Source: Uranotaenia lowii (Eukaryota > Arthropoda > Insecta > Diptera > Culicidae). Taken from it: a DNA stretch of 64,000 nucleotides. This document shows positions 37,506 to 49,180 of the stretch, one piece after another (within the stretch, counting starts at the first letter, position 1; each line of letters begins with the position of its first letter). The position numbers and the translations under genes were made by a program. Below the pieces are notes generated by a model that did not search any database, had not been told where the DNA came from, and saw only the letters and a list, made by a program, of their open reading frames with translations. Where the stretch lies: NCBI RefSeq assembly GCF_029784155.1, contig NC_073691.1, positions 26,510,146-26,574,145 on the forward strand, read 5' to 3'.

Positions 37506-38607
37506 TACTAAGGCAGTTCGGAACAAACTCAAATGATATAAAATTAATCATGAAACTCTAAAATATTGAACATAACGTTTTCGTTGACTCAAAGATATTA
37601 AATTGATATTTTTTGGTCCAATGAATTCTGAGATATACAATGATGAATTTCGTTGTTTCTTGGTTTAGATTTCTTCGCGGTCCAAAAAAATCAACATCGT
37701 GGTCCTAAATGTGTTAAGGCCAAACAACAATTAAAATCTAAAGATCGTCAATGATGGTGCATAAATAAAGGGGCTTAATTTTTTAACATTACTCATAAAA
37801 TTTAAGCTACCAAATCAACTGAAATTGTGCCTTCATTCAATCCCTTGGCTCTCGAGCTATTCCCAAGAAATGATTCTACCGTTAAACTGAAAAATTTCTT
37901 AATCCCAAAAGTTATTTAAAAATTAACGAACATGTCGAAAAATTGGCTCGCCTCCGGCGGAATTTAGTTCTTAATCTCGTTAAGCCTAATACATTTCATT
38001 TAAAGACACTTTTTTGAAACTATGAATTGAAAAATTGAGTTGTAATTCCAACAAACTGTTGTTTTGAAATTCAAATTTTGACACTCAAAAACCTCATCTC
38101 TTCTCTAAATTGAGTTTTCTTCAAGAAGTGGATCTAAATAAGATCATAATTTTCAACCAGAATTTCAACTTCAAAATTTATTCATCAATCACAAATTGAA
38201 CACTTTAACAGGCTGGAAGCCATGTGCCAGGCTTTGATTACTCACGATAGTCATAAGACACATTCCACGCGCTTGTACCGCTCAAAAGTGATTTTTATCC
38301 GTTCACGTATCAAAAAATCTCAAAATTGTCTATAATTTTGATAATTCAAATCACACGAAACCAACGAAAAAAGAGAAAAAAGTTTTTTTACACATGTGTT
38401 AGATGATTTTGAAAATCAGTTTTTTTGATGAAAAAGTGGTGTTTTTGACAACTTTTACAAAATCATTAATTTTAATATATGGATGATTTTTTTTCGGAAA
38501 TATTTTTAGTATGTTCAGAAGCCAAAAAACACGGCTTCATTTTGTAGAAAAAAGAATTTGTTTATATCCAATATAGTTGGTTTGAAAAGCGAACAAAAAC
38601 AGTCGCA

Positions 38608-39440
38608 AATGAGTGAATTCACGTCACAAAAAAAGGGAAGTTTTTAATTTTACGAGAAAACTCTGACTTTTTTTTAAATAAAAAAAAATTAGATTTTCTT
38701 CAAAAATGATAAGAAGATTCTGAAACACTAAAATTTATAGAAATCGGTTAGAATCTAGCTGAGTTACAACAGCGCGAATGAGTGAATTCACGTCACAAAA
38801 TTTGATTTTTCGTTAAATTTTATATGAAAATGTTCTCTGAAAGCTGTTTTGACCCTCCAGATGGTCGGATTTTGACAAATCGAGCTTTATTTAGTTGATT
38901 TTTTTAATAAGTTCATTATTTTCAAATAAAAATGCAAAAAGATTGAAAAAAAATAAGAAAAATATTTTTTGGTGAATCTTTAAATAAAGACAGTAGTTAT
39001 TTTAACATATGATCCCTCAATATGTTGCTTTTCAAGTGTCAATCAAAAGAAGGAAAAGTTAGGTGCAGATACTAAAAATTTATGATTGTAAAAGTCGGAA
39101 CAACAAAATATCGTTTTTGAAAGTCTACATAAAATTTGAAGACTCCAAAGAATGGTTCAGTATAGCCACAGTATAATTTTATATTTCGTGACGTAAATTC
39201 AGTCAACTACCCTGTTCTGTTTGAACTGAGTGAATTCACGTCACAATTTCAAATCAGCATAACTTCGTTAATTGTTGTTCAATCGAGAAGTTCTGTACAT
39301 CAAATTGTGGGTAATTATTTTCTTTACAACTCATTCGAAGACACCTATATACTATTTCCACAGAGAGAACAGGAATTCAAGGATGTATGTACTGAAGTCC
39401 GAAATGGTTAATTCTAGCGTGAATTCACGTCACAAAAGTA
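38608..39440. repeat. Cluster of GTGAATTCACGTCAC motifs
   Basis: Four near-identical GAGTGAATTCACGTCACAA motifs occur at 38611, 38780, 39228 and 39417, and one inverted variant at 39188-39205. The motif joins the palindrome GTGAATTCAC to a half CRE (ACGTCAC). It lies within intron 1 of the cuticular gene; the spacing is irregular (about 40-450 bp). Confidence 0.8.
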
Positions 39441-40418
39441 ATTAGTCACAACAAAAACAACTTAAATTTTAAAATGACCAAATTGTATTCATTCTGAAGG
39501 AAATTCAATTTGCGACCGTTTGCTAAATTTTTTTTCATTTTCACGTAAATTGGTTGACTTCTAGAACGATAACAGTGCAGAAAAGTCCGGAAAAGCGATT
39601 TCACGTTACGGTGGAATGTATTATAAGAATATGCAAAAAAAAAATCCTAAACGTCATATCCATCACTTGATAGCCAATCACTTTGATTTTTTTGTTTCAT
39701 CAGTTATCAATTCACAAAATTCGTTATCAGTTAAATTTTATAAATTTGTTAAAAAAATTGTTTTTTTTTGTAATCAAATGTTCAAAAACTTATTTTTTAC
39801 ATCTATATATTTAGTATTAATGTTTTAATAAATCCACCAAATTTTATGATTTTACTATTTGGATTTTTGCATTTTTAATTTGTAATAAGAAGGTAGGTAT
39901 TTTTCGTTCTTTAAATCTAAATTTTTGTGTTAAAAAAAAAATAACTTTCTGCATTTTAAATAAAAAATAACATGGTTCGGTTCACTCATTTTTATTATTT
40001 TGAATCATCTTTTTTAAGTCGATTTTAATTTTTTAATTAAATAATCTTAGAAAAGATCGAAAAGTGGTTAGAAGCAGCAACTTAAATTATTAATTGCATA
40101 CAGCTGTGTTCACTAAATTAGTACTTCTCTGTGCTTCCAATATTTACAACAAAACTTGGAATTCCTTATTCTTAATTTTTATCAGTTTTTTAATGGTTAT
40201 CCAATTTTATCCATCAATAGAACTCACAAATATTTGAAGTTATTATTGTGAACTTAAAAAAATGAGCCTTTTTTCTAGGCATTTACCACTAGTTGGCTTT
40301 CTTCCCTATCATAAATGAGCTTCGTTAATCTTGTATTTTTATACTTAAGAGAAAATGAATAGAAATAAAAATTTTATCACTGACACAATTTAAATAAAAA
40401 CCCAACATCAATAAGGTA

Positions 40419-41393
40419 GGGGAGAATGAGGATACTTGATCCCTGGGGATACTTGATTCCTTAGCTATATCTCCAAACTGGAATGTTGTACAAAGATCAA
40501 ATGTTCTAGAAAAATGTGCCAAATTGAACAAAACAGCAATGGTTGAAGCTCAAAAATTTTTAACAAAATAAGTTTTTGGGTTATTGAACTTTGTTTGAAA
40601 AATTTCACAAAATGTGACTTGAAGATCTTTTTTCATCATTTTAAAATGTTCCTAACATGGAAATATTATAACAAAAATATTTATTTCAATACATCAATCT
40701 TTCGAGTGTAAAATGAACTTCAAAACACAATATTTTCAAAGCGACGGAAAACTCCCAACTTTTTTAAGAAAAAGTTTTCTAAAATGTTGATTATGGGTAT
40801 AATTGATCCCCTAGTGTTGGGTACAATTGATCCCCCTTCCAATCGGCATATTCTTCTTCTGAATTGATCGTTATGATTGCTGATTACGAAATTACTAATA
40901 TTTATTCAAAAACTAATATTTATCAAACAGTTGTCTGGAGAAAAGAGCAAAAATAATTAATTTTCTCTTAATTATAAAAAATAGCGCCTTTAAGTATGCA
41001 ACGTTATTAGCGTTGAGACCAAGTTATAGAATTTTCTTCTTATGTCTGCTATAAATTGTTAAATGAGAACAAACATGTCCAAAATAGTCAATTAACATTC
41101 TATCTTGGGGTTTTGTTTGATTTTTATACAAGGTTAAGGGCTTCCCGAATAAAAGATCCAGTCTTCTTCAAAAGGGGATCAAGTCTCCCCTAACTTCAGA
41201 AAAATCGCAATTTTTTTACTCCCACGAAAATGCTTCTAGTTCATCAACGGGTTCAAGTATCGTTCTAATTTTTGGAGCATACAAACTTGAAGTTACAAGC
41301 TGTCAGAAAATGTCAAAGACGGCGAGTTGCTAAATTTTTCCAAAAAGATATGGTGAAAATAAGAAAAGGGGATCAAGTATCCCCACTCTCCCC
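40419..41393. mobile_element. TA-flanked inverted-repeat element, 0.98 kb, GATACTTGATCCCC phrase
   Basis: The left end GGGGAGAATGAGGATACTTG is opposed, read inward from 41393, by GGGGAGAGTGGGGATACTTG, both followed by ATCCCC and both with TA outside. Interior copies of the phrase are at 40441-40455, 40796-40836 (two ATTGATCCCC) and, inverted, at 41175. It lies in intron 1 of the cuticular gene and is non-coding. Confidence 0.82.
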
Positions 41394-43552
41394 TATATGT
41401 TTTGGATGAATCCTCTTAAATTATAAATGGCTTTTAATTTTGTTTCTAATCAAGACATCACATTTCAAATCGCGATAGGAATTTTATGATCAACCTTTCC
41501 ATTTTAAATGAAAAAAAAATAGATAAACATAAATTACACTGTGTTAAAATGTATTCACGAATCTTTTAGCTGAAAAGTTTGTGTTTTTCAACTTAAGTGA
41601 TAAATTAAATCTATAAGTAAAATTTTTGAAAACTTTTTCTAATAATATTTTAAGACTAACCTTCGCTATATTGGAATATATATTTTTGATAAATTTTGTT
41701 CATAGGGGAAATGTTTAAAAATGGTGAAAAAGATCTTAAAGTCACATTTTGTAGATAATTCAAATTTTTCATCAAAAGTCTCAATAGCACTGAAAACATC
41801 TTTTCTTTATTTTCAAAGGAAAAGCATTCTTGTTTTACTTCATTTGGTCCATTCTTCTTGAGCATTAGATTTTTGTAAGAGATTGCAGTAACGACATACA
41901 GCATTCTACCCTACTATTCGTATCTCGTAGCATCCACTTCAACGACGAAAATGGACAATTTGGGAATGTTCCAAAATTGTTTCTGTCCAACCTAGTTCCA
42001 ACTGTCCATTATTAGGTTTAAAAGAAGTAGATTGAAGAAATTTCTTAGGTAAGAAAAAAGAAAAATAAACAAACAATATTTTAACCACCTATTTTGAGAC
42101 ATTGTCATACCGTAAAACAAACAGTGCAAATAAAAAAAAACCCAAAAGAAATTTCATAGACTGGTGCCTTAAAAGAGGGGTAAATCTAAAAAACCAACGT
42201 TGCTTTTCTGATAAATTCAACGGAATTTTGCTGTCAGAATTTTTGAATTGAGTCTCAAGTACATTTTCAATTATCTGTGTTGAAGAAAACAGTTAAAAAG
42301 AAATAATATTGAACTTAAAGTTATAAAAATTAAAACACATTGAAGCATGTTCAAGCTGATTGGATATTGTTCCGTTCTTTTAGATCACAACATGTCAGTC
42401 CTCTGATGTTGAAAGCGCTAATCGGTTGCGTTTGCAGCCTTCAATGATAAAATCTTCCACATGTAGTTTCCGCTCACAATTGCTCCATGCGCGATGAAAG
42501 CATAATCACCGTTAAGCACTCGACAGTAAAGTCCTTCATTAAAAGTCCATCTTTGCTCAATTATTACGTTTGGAACATTCATATGTTCAAACTACATTGC
42601 ATTCCGAAGCAGTTCATTCATAAACCCATAAAAATCATCACCGGATACATCAGCTTCTTATCATCACCACTCTGAAAGGTCACCGTCGTATCTCACCAAA
42701 AAAAAAAACGAGAGCACCGCGACGCCATGCTTCCACCCACAAACCACTTTTCCGACCAATTAGCACCCCCAACTAATTTACACAGTCTGTGGCCCAGCGC
42801 AATTTGTTCATCGTTTTTCTCCACCATTCGGCGGCAGTTTCACACATTCACTATCAACCCAAACCCAAACTGATTTCAGCCCTCAGCTTAGTTAGGGTGG
42901 TTGATTCAACATTAATTGTTCAAACAATGTCGAAAGTCTTCTGCCTACGAACGACGTGGCGCGTCGAACCGGTAAATTTCCAAGACCTCGAGACCCAACA
43001 AGACTCACGCCAAGAATTATCAAAACAATCATAATAAACAAAACTCCAACGGATCTCCATCCAAAAAGCCAAAATCCACCCACTCGTTAAAACCCTCACT
43101 AAGTATGCCGCACACCACCTGTTTGAGCTGGAAAATCACGAAAAAAAATCTAGTTCAGTTCACTGTTTCACCGGTCGTTTTTTTCACCCACAATCCGATG
43201 TTCCAGCCGAACCTTCGGAGGGAAAGATGAATGGGTGCCATTAATTAGCTGTAGGTGGGTGCTCAGCTCACTGTTTTTGGGCAACCTGGAGCCATTATGA
43301 CCCCCCATCATTCGGTAAAGTGCTCTTGTTCGTCCCGAAACACTTATCACCTGTGGATTCTTGTTTTAACACCCTATGATTTTGTTGTTTTTTTTTTTGG
43401 TCGCAGTGGATTCACATATTTTTTCCTCCTTTGATTAAGGTTCAAACTTTCTGATGTTTTGGTCCCGAGCCACTTATTTTAATTAAAGAGTTAAACCCTA
43501 AAATTTCACTTAAAAAAAAAAAAGTTTAAAAAACTGAATTCAAACCGCTCAC

Positions 43553-43576
43553 CTTGTGATGAGATACGGATCCCAT
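43553..43576 (-). CDS. Exon 1 of the cuticular protein gene (start codon and signal-peptide N-terminus)
   Basis: Eight codons, MGSVSHHK, run from an ATG in good context (AATCAAGATGG) to a strong 5' splice donor AAG|GTGAGC. Joined in phase 0 to the acceptor at 33912, they give a polar, basic N-terminus in front of the hydrophobic core LIIFLMLAAGT, followed by a small-residue region ending PVGA near residue 32 that suits signal-peptidase cleavage. A short first exon carrying only the start of the signal peptide, followed by a long intron, is the usual structure of insect cuticular protein genes. The join is inferred from phase, splice motifs and the resulting signal peptide; I have no transcript data. 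Confidence 0.8.
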
Positions 43577-43889
43577 CTTGATTGCGCGTGTTTCACTGGA
43601 TGCTGTAGAAGGATTCTTCCCGAGTCACAAAAATCCAAAATTCAACAAATATTGTAAAAAAAATCACCAAATTTGAAAGGGCACTAAGAACACCCCCTAC
43701 ACCTTCTTAAAGGGTGGTTTGTTGCGATAATACGCAATCACAAAAACCGAAAAAGTTCACACGCGATTGCCGTACGCGTCGCCTTATAGTGTAGTTCGTC
43801 GCCGTTTGAAAACACGCGCGCACGCCTCAAAGTTCTTGCGCGTCACTCGCGCGTCAAGTTCTCGTCGTCTCGGAGTCGAAAGATGAAAT
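43577..43889 (-). other. Probable 5' UTR of the cuticular protein gene
   Basis: This is the stretch between the putative initiator and the exon 1 ATG. It is CpG-rich with many short GCGC and CGTCG motifs in its distal half. Its exact 5' end is inferred. Confidence 0.45.
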
Positions 43890-43925
43890 GAGTTTTCTTG
43901 GGTGGGTGGTGGGTCGCTATATAGT
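43885..43925 (-). promoter_or_regulatory. Core promoter of the cuticular protein gene (TATA box and possible initiator)
   Basis: On the minus strand a TATATAG box starts at 43923 and an initiator-like TCATTTC places a possible +1 near 43889, about 34 bp downstream. This would give a 5' UTR of about 310 bp before the ATG at 43576. The interval 43730-43890 is CpG-rich (repeated CGCGCG, GACGCG), unlike the flanking AT-rich DNA, and a (CT)n/(GA)n stretch lies just upstream at about 43945. The promoter is inferred from motifs and spacing only. Confidence 0.55.
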
Positions 43926-43949
43926 ATTTTCGGTTAGGTTGAGGTCTCT

Positions 43950-44967
43950 CTCTCTGTTGAGAAGTCTTAACGCGAAGGCCCTCCGAATCAAAGATTATTT
44001 AGTTTGGATGCTCTGTGTTTTAGGGTGACGAATTACTTCAGAAGTCACTTCCTTGTTTTGACCACTGTTGATTGTGTAGGTGCCTTAACTCAAGACACCC
44101 AAATGGATTTATCAAATTCGTTAAAACTTTTTTTCCGACCACAACAGCAAAGGGTTCAGAATGACGTTAGTTTAGCCGCATTGTTTGGGTTTGGACTTGA
44201 TGGATTATGTGCTGGGGATGCAATTCCGGAAGTCGGTTTGGAGATAAGTTTATTTTGAGGATTACATTATACCCATTTAGATTGTCACAGTTTGTGTCTA
44301 CTGGAAATTGATAAAAATTAACCAATATTCACATTTTTGTTGAGTACCGCATCGCCATTACATCCCTAGAACCGAAATGAAATTTCCTTTATTTTGCACA
44401 TAGATACATTGCGATTACCTTGCGTAAACATACTCTTTTTTATGTTTGGGGATCGACTGATTTTTTAGCAAGCCCGAATTTCCCAGGTAAACATACTAAG
44501 AATCAAGTGCAAAGTCTAATTTAGTTGCTAGAAAAACCTCAAAAAAGTGGAGTGGAGTGGAACAGCTCTGGCGGATAATTCATTCAAAAGTATGGTTTAA
44601 AAACACATTTTTGTGAGCATGATCTTATGAAATAAAAAAAAACATTTTCATATGTGTAACATATAGCTTCTAACTTCAGCTTTCTCAGGCACACATTTAC
44701 AGTCTTTTTCCCGAAGCAAATGTTTCGACTTGGTATAACTTTAAAACACATGAATGTCGCTGAATATTGTCTGAAAAGCATATTTGAATCACACTACAAG
44801 CTTTTCGAAACTGTAAATTTTGTAAAAATCGATTTCTCAACAAGAGAGTTTTAGGGGAAAAATTTGACCCCTGGCGATATAAATGGATGTACCACATACA
44901 TTTTTCAAAATCTGCTTATTTTAATTCAAATTTAGCTGGAAATAATAACAAAACCAAGATAAATAAT

Positions 44968-44970
<3 letters not shown>
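43950..44970. other. Upstream flank of the cuticular gene
   Basis: Moderately AT-rich DNA lies between the promoter and the (AAACT)n array. A short plus-strand frame at 44004-44258 has no known domain. Upstream regulatory elements may lie here. Confidence 0.3.
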
Positions 44971-44998
<28 letters not shown>

Positions 44999-46930
44999 CT
45001 AAACTAAACTAAACTAAACTAAACTAAACTAAACTAAACTAAACTAAACTAAACTAAACTAAACTAAACTAAACTAAACTAAACTAAACTAAACTAAACT
45101 AAACTAAACTAAACTAAACTAAACTAAACTAAACTAAACTAAACTAAACTAAACTAAACTAAACTATACTAAACTAAACTAAACTAAACTAAACTAAACT
45201 AAACTAAACTAAACTATACTAAACTAAACTAAACTAAACTAAACTAAACTAAACTAAACTAAACTAAACTAAACTAAACTAAACTAAACTAAACTAAACT
45301 AAACTAAACTAAACTAAACTAAACTAAACTAAACTAAACTAAACTAAACTAAACTAAACTAAACTAAACTAAACTAAACTAAACTAAACTAAACTAAACT
45401 AAACTAAACTAAACTAAACTAAACTAAACTAAACTAAACTAAACTAAACTAAACTAAACTAAACTAAACTAAACTAAACTAAACTAAACTAAACTAAACT
45501 AAACTAAACTAAACTAAACTAAACTAAACTAAACTAAACTAAACTAAACTAAACTAAACTAAACTAAACTAAACTAAACTAAACTAAACTAAACTAAACT
45601 AAACTAAACTAAACTAAACTAAACTAAACTAAACTAAACTAAACTAAACTAAACTAAACTAAACTAAACTAAACTAAACTAAACTAAACTAAACTAAACT
45701 AAACTAAACTAAACTAAACTAAACTAAACTAAACTAAACTAAACTAAACTAAACTAAACTAAACTAAACTAAACTAAACTAAACTAAACTAAACTAAACT
45801 AAACTAAACTAAACTAAACTAAACTAAACTAAACTAAACTAAACTAAACTAAACTAAACTAAACTAAACTAAACTAAACTAAACTAAACTAAACTAAACT
45901 AAACTAAACTAAACTAAACTAAACTAAACTAAACTAAACTAAACTAAACTAAACTAAACTAAACTAAACTAAACTAAACTAAACTAAACTAAACTAAACT
46001 AAACTAAACTAAACTAAACTAAACTAAACTAAACTAAACTAAACTAAACTAAACTAAACTAAACTAAACTAAACTAAACTAAACTAAACTAAACTAAACT
46101 AAACTAAACTAAACTAAACTAAACTAAACTAAACTAAACTAAACTAAACTAAACTAAACTAAACTAAACTAAACTAAACTAAACTAAACTAAACTAAACT
46201 AAACTAAACTAAACTAAACTAAACTAAACTAAACTAAACTAAACTAAACTAAACTAAACTAAACTAAACTAAACTAAACTAAACTAAACTAAACTAAACT
46301 AAACTAAACTAAACTAAACTAAACTAAACTAAACTAAACTAAACTAAACTAAACTAAACTAAACTAAACTAAACTAAACTAAACTAAACTAAACTAAACT
46401 AAACTAAACTAAACTAAACTAAACTAAACTAAACTAAACTAAACTAAACTAAACTAAACTAAACTAAACTAAACTAAACTAAACTAAACTAAACTAAACT
46501 AAACTAAACTAAACTAAACTAAACTAAACTAAACTAAACTAAACTAAACTAAACTAAACTAAACTAAACTAAACTAAACTAAACTAAACTAAACTAAACT
46601 AAACTAAACTAAACTAAACTAAACTAAACTAAACTAAACTAAACTAAACTAAACTAAACTAAACTAAACTAAACTAAACTAAACTAAACTAAACTAAACT
46701 AAACTAAACTAAACTAAACTAAACTAAACTAAACTAAACTAAACTAAACTAAACTAAACTAAACTAAACTAAACTAAACTAAACTAAACTAAACTAAACT
46801 AAACTAAACTAAACTAAACTAAACTAAACTAAACTAAACTAAACTAAACTAAACTAAACTAAACTAAACTAAACTAAACTAAACTAAACTAAACTAAACT
46901 AAACTAAACTAAACTAAACTAAACTAAACT
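44971..46930. repeat. (AAACT)n satellite array, 1,960 bp, about 392 units
   Basis: A pentamer array runs without length change from 44971 to 46930. I see only two variant units, both an A-to-T change (ACTATACT), at 45161-45170 and 45211-45220, exactly 50 bp apart. The following 1.7 kb (about 340 units) is perfect. On the other strand the unit is (TTAGT)n. It lies upstream of the cuticular gene promoter. Confidence 0.97.
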
Positions 46931-46949
46931 GTTTATAATTTTGTATATA

Positions 46950-47570
46950 ACTGGCAAACGATTTAAGCAAATGGAACCAAATTGGGGCAAGGAAGGATAT
47001 TACGGAAAGAGAATTGTTCTTATGATTATTTGAGACCCCTTCCTTCTTCCAACGGGGAGAAAGGAAAGAGGAAGGGGTGTTTCATGCATAACTCGAGATT
47101 TGAAAATTTGGATTTGGATACGAAAAATGCTTCTAGGAGTATTTGGTATCCCTCACTCCTTCAAAGAGGTGAATGAAATAGGAAAGGATGGGGTTTCCTT
47201 TATAATTTTCAGTTAAACTGGAATGCTGATCAAGCAAATGGAACCATATTGGCATGTGAGGGTATCTGGATAAGAAAAATGTCTCTATGATAAAATCAAG
47301 CCCCAACTTTTTTTCAACTGAAAGGTATAAAGAAGGAAAGGGGCGCTTGCATACAATTTTTTGGTACAACTTGAGTATTAATTGAGCAAATGGAACCAAA
47401 TTTGGCATCAAAAGGATATTTTAGCACGAAACATATTTCTATGAATATTATACCCCTCCATTCAATGGGGATAACGGAAATTGAGATGGTGTTTCCTTTT
47501 AAGTTTATGCATAACTCAAGAATTTACTACGCAAATAAAACCAAATTTGGCATGGGATGGTACTAGAAAT
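46950..47570. repeat. Degenerate minisatellite, about 130-155 bp unit, five units
   Basis: Units are marked by AGCAAATGGAACCAAATTGG-like segments at 46964, about 47095 (degenerate), 47228, 47384 and 47530, each followed by GGATATT/GGATACG, AAAAATG..TCTATGA and a pyrimidine-rich CCCCTCC/CCCTTCC part and ending near ATGCATAACTC. Units differ by many changes, so it is much older than the adjacent pentamer array. Confidence 0.7.
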
Positions 47571-47586
47571 ATTTCTTGTTGTAATT

Positions 47587-47775
47587 TTGGCTATTTTTCG
47601 GTCTTGGGAGTCAATCAAACAACTTGGCTTTTGAAATGCCCGACGTTTCGACCATTTTTGGTGGCCTTTCTCAAGGGAATTATCTGTCTCACCAAAACCA
47701 CCAAAAATGATCGAAACGTCGAGCATTTCAAAAGCCAAGTTGTTTGATTGAATCCCAAGACCGAAAAATAGCCAA
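47587..47775. repeat. Near-perfect 78-bp palindrome with a possible hammerhead-like core
   Basis: Arms 47587-47664 and 47698-47775 are inverted copies with three mismatches and no gaps, separated by 33 bases. Each arm contains CCACCAAAAATG(G/A)TCGAAAC, next to GTCG(G/A)GCATTTCAAAAGCC. Read outward, the left arm gives CTTGAGAAAGGCCACC, a small AT-looped stem, then GAAAC-GTC, which resembles a decayed hammerhead ribozyme core such as those in Penelope-like elements. The palindrome is certain; the ribozyme reading is tentative. Confidence 0.8.
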
Positions 47776-47946
47776 ACTTGCTACAAGTCTTAAATTGTTG
47801 ATTCCAATAAGATGAATCATAACTATTTATTCAAGTGAAAAGATTATAAATTTTCAAGCGCAATTATAGTTTTGAATATCAAGCTCCAAATATTTCGTCA
47901 GTATTCACATCTATATTAAAAGGTTGAAACTAAATTTTCTGCTTAA

Positions 47947-48060
47947 ACCTCTGCTGCATGGACTATGAATCCGTTGATAAAAAAATGATCAACGGAATTA
48001 ATTTTATTGACCTCCCACTAAGCTACGTAAGGTAAATAAAAAAAAATTAAAGTATTTATG
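47947..48060. repeat. Left end of a second copy of the TTAA MITE
   Basis: After TTAA at 47943 comes ACCTCTGCTGCATGGACT, then AATCCGTTGA and TTTATTGACCTC, matching 26052-26140. I did not find a right terminus. Confidence 0.5.
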
Positions 48061-49180
48061 GTTTAAAATGTAAAAGAAATGAGATGAAGGCTTCCAAATA
48101 CATTATTTTTGCAGAACACAAAAATGTAGAGAGGAAAAAATGAAGGCGAACTTTTGATAATATTTAAAAAAAAATTAATAAATTTGACTGAAAAATTGAA
48201 AATGAAAATTAAATTGAAATTCAATTTATTAATTAAAAGTTGTATTGTTTCAATAACAACATTTCAAGATTATGAAAAAGAAAATTCGTTCCATGAGGTA
48301 AAAATTGATGACATGTGATGAAAATGCTTCTTATCAGATTTTATTTGCTCATTTTCAAGATCTATTTATTTCTTCTAAATTTCTATGCATCTGTAATCTT
48401 GAAATTACCAAACTAAAAAAATATAACTTTCACCGATAATGTCAAAAATTAAATTAATTTTCTTTACTAACGGTGAAAAAATCTCTAGACTATTAATTAA
48501 TTTGAAGATGAAAGAGATAGTTTTTGATGCCTGGTCTAATGATTCATTTATTAGGTTATGGCTTATTGGACTTGAATAGTTCGTCAGCTTTTGTCAAACA
48601 CCTCTCGTTTTGGTGATATAGTTTATAAGGTTAAAAATGATGGAAAACTGTAAATCGGTAAAGAGTGATTTTTTATTTCAAATGTTTGTGAAAAATTTGT
48701 ATAAAAGATTGAATTATTTGTTACTGATTTTTTTTTTTCAATTTAATAAATATTAAGTCTTCTGGTATCAAAACACGACTGTAGGTTCAAAGGATGAGAA
48801 TTTTCATCGCTTCGAATATACGAATCTTAGTGAATGTACAATAAACAACGAATTCAATACTAAAAAAATACTCATCTAATTTTGTAGTTTAGTCCATTAA
48901 CCATCGTCAAAAAAGTCCAAAAAAAGGCAACGAACCACATTTCTTAATATGGCGGAGTTAAACTAAGTTTGATCTCAAGAGTTCGAATTTTGAAGCCAAG
49001 TATTGTAAAATTTTATGTCTATGAAACGTCAGATCACCATTTAAACCGTTATATACGTTGCTGGCTTTAATCAGCTTAAATAAATGTACATATCTACAAT
49101 TTTTTTTTAACACGTCTATAAATTGCGTCGTTAAAAATCCAAACAAGCTTCAATGCCTATTTATGATCGCATATATTCTA
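48061..49180. other. AT-rich intergenic DNA, nothing recognised
   Basis: The interval holds only AT-rich sequence between two MITEs. Confidence 0.35.

Larger units (their letters stand above)
33913..43552 (-). other. Intron 1 of the cuticular protein gene (9,640 bp)
   Basis: The intron is bounded by donor GTGAGC (minus strand, from 43552) and acceptor TTCCAG (to 33913). It contains a degenerate 35.7 kb minisatellite, a mariner-type MITE (36760-37157), a truncated TA element (37203-37505), a cluster of GTGAATTCACGTCAC motifs (38.6-39.45 kb) and a complete TA element (40419-41393). The part nearest exon 1 (about 42360-43500) is less AT-rich, looks single-copy and is a reasonable place for enhancers. 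I see no coding exon inside it. Confidence 0.75.

Noticed and set aside
43168..43350. Short minus-strand frame upstream of exon 2 as a coding exon of the cuticular gene
   Set aside because: There are no matching splice sites in phase, and exon 1 already joins exon 2 to give a complete signal peptide.
44971..46930. CRISPR array or true telomere
   Set aside because: The unit is a 5-bp microsatellite without spacers; unique DNA continues on both sides, so it is not a chromosome end.
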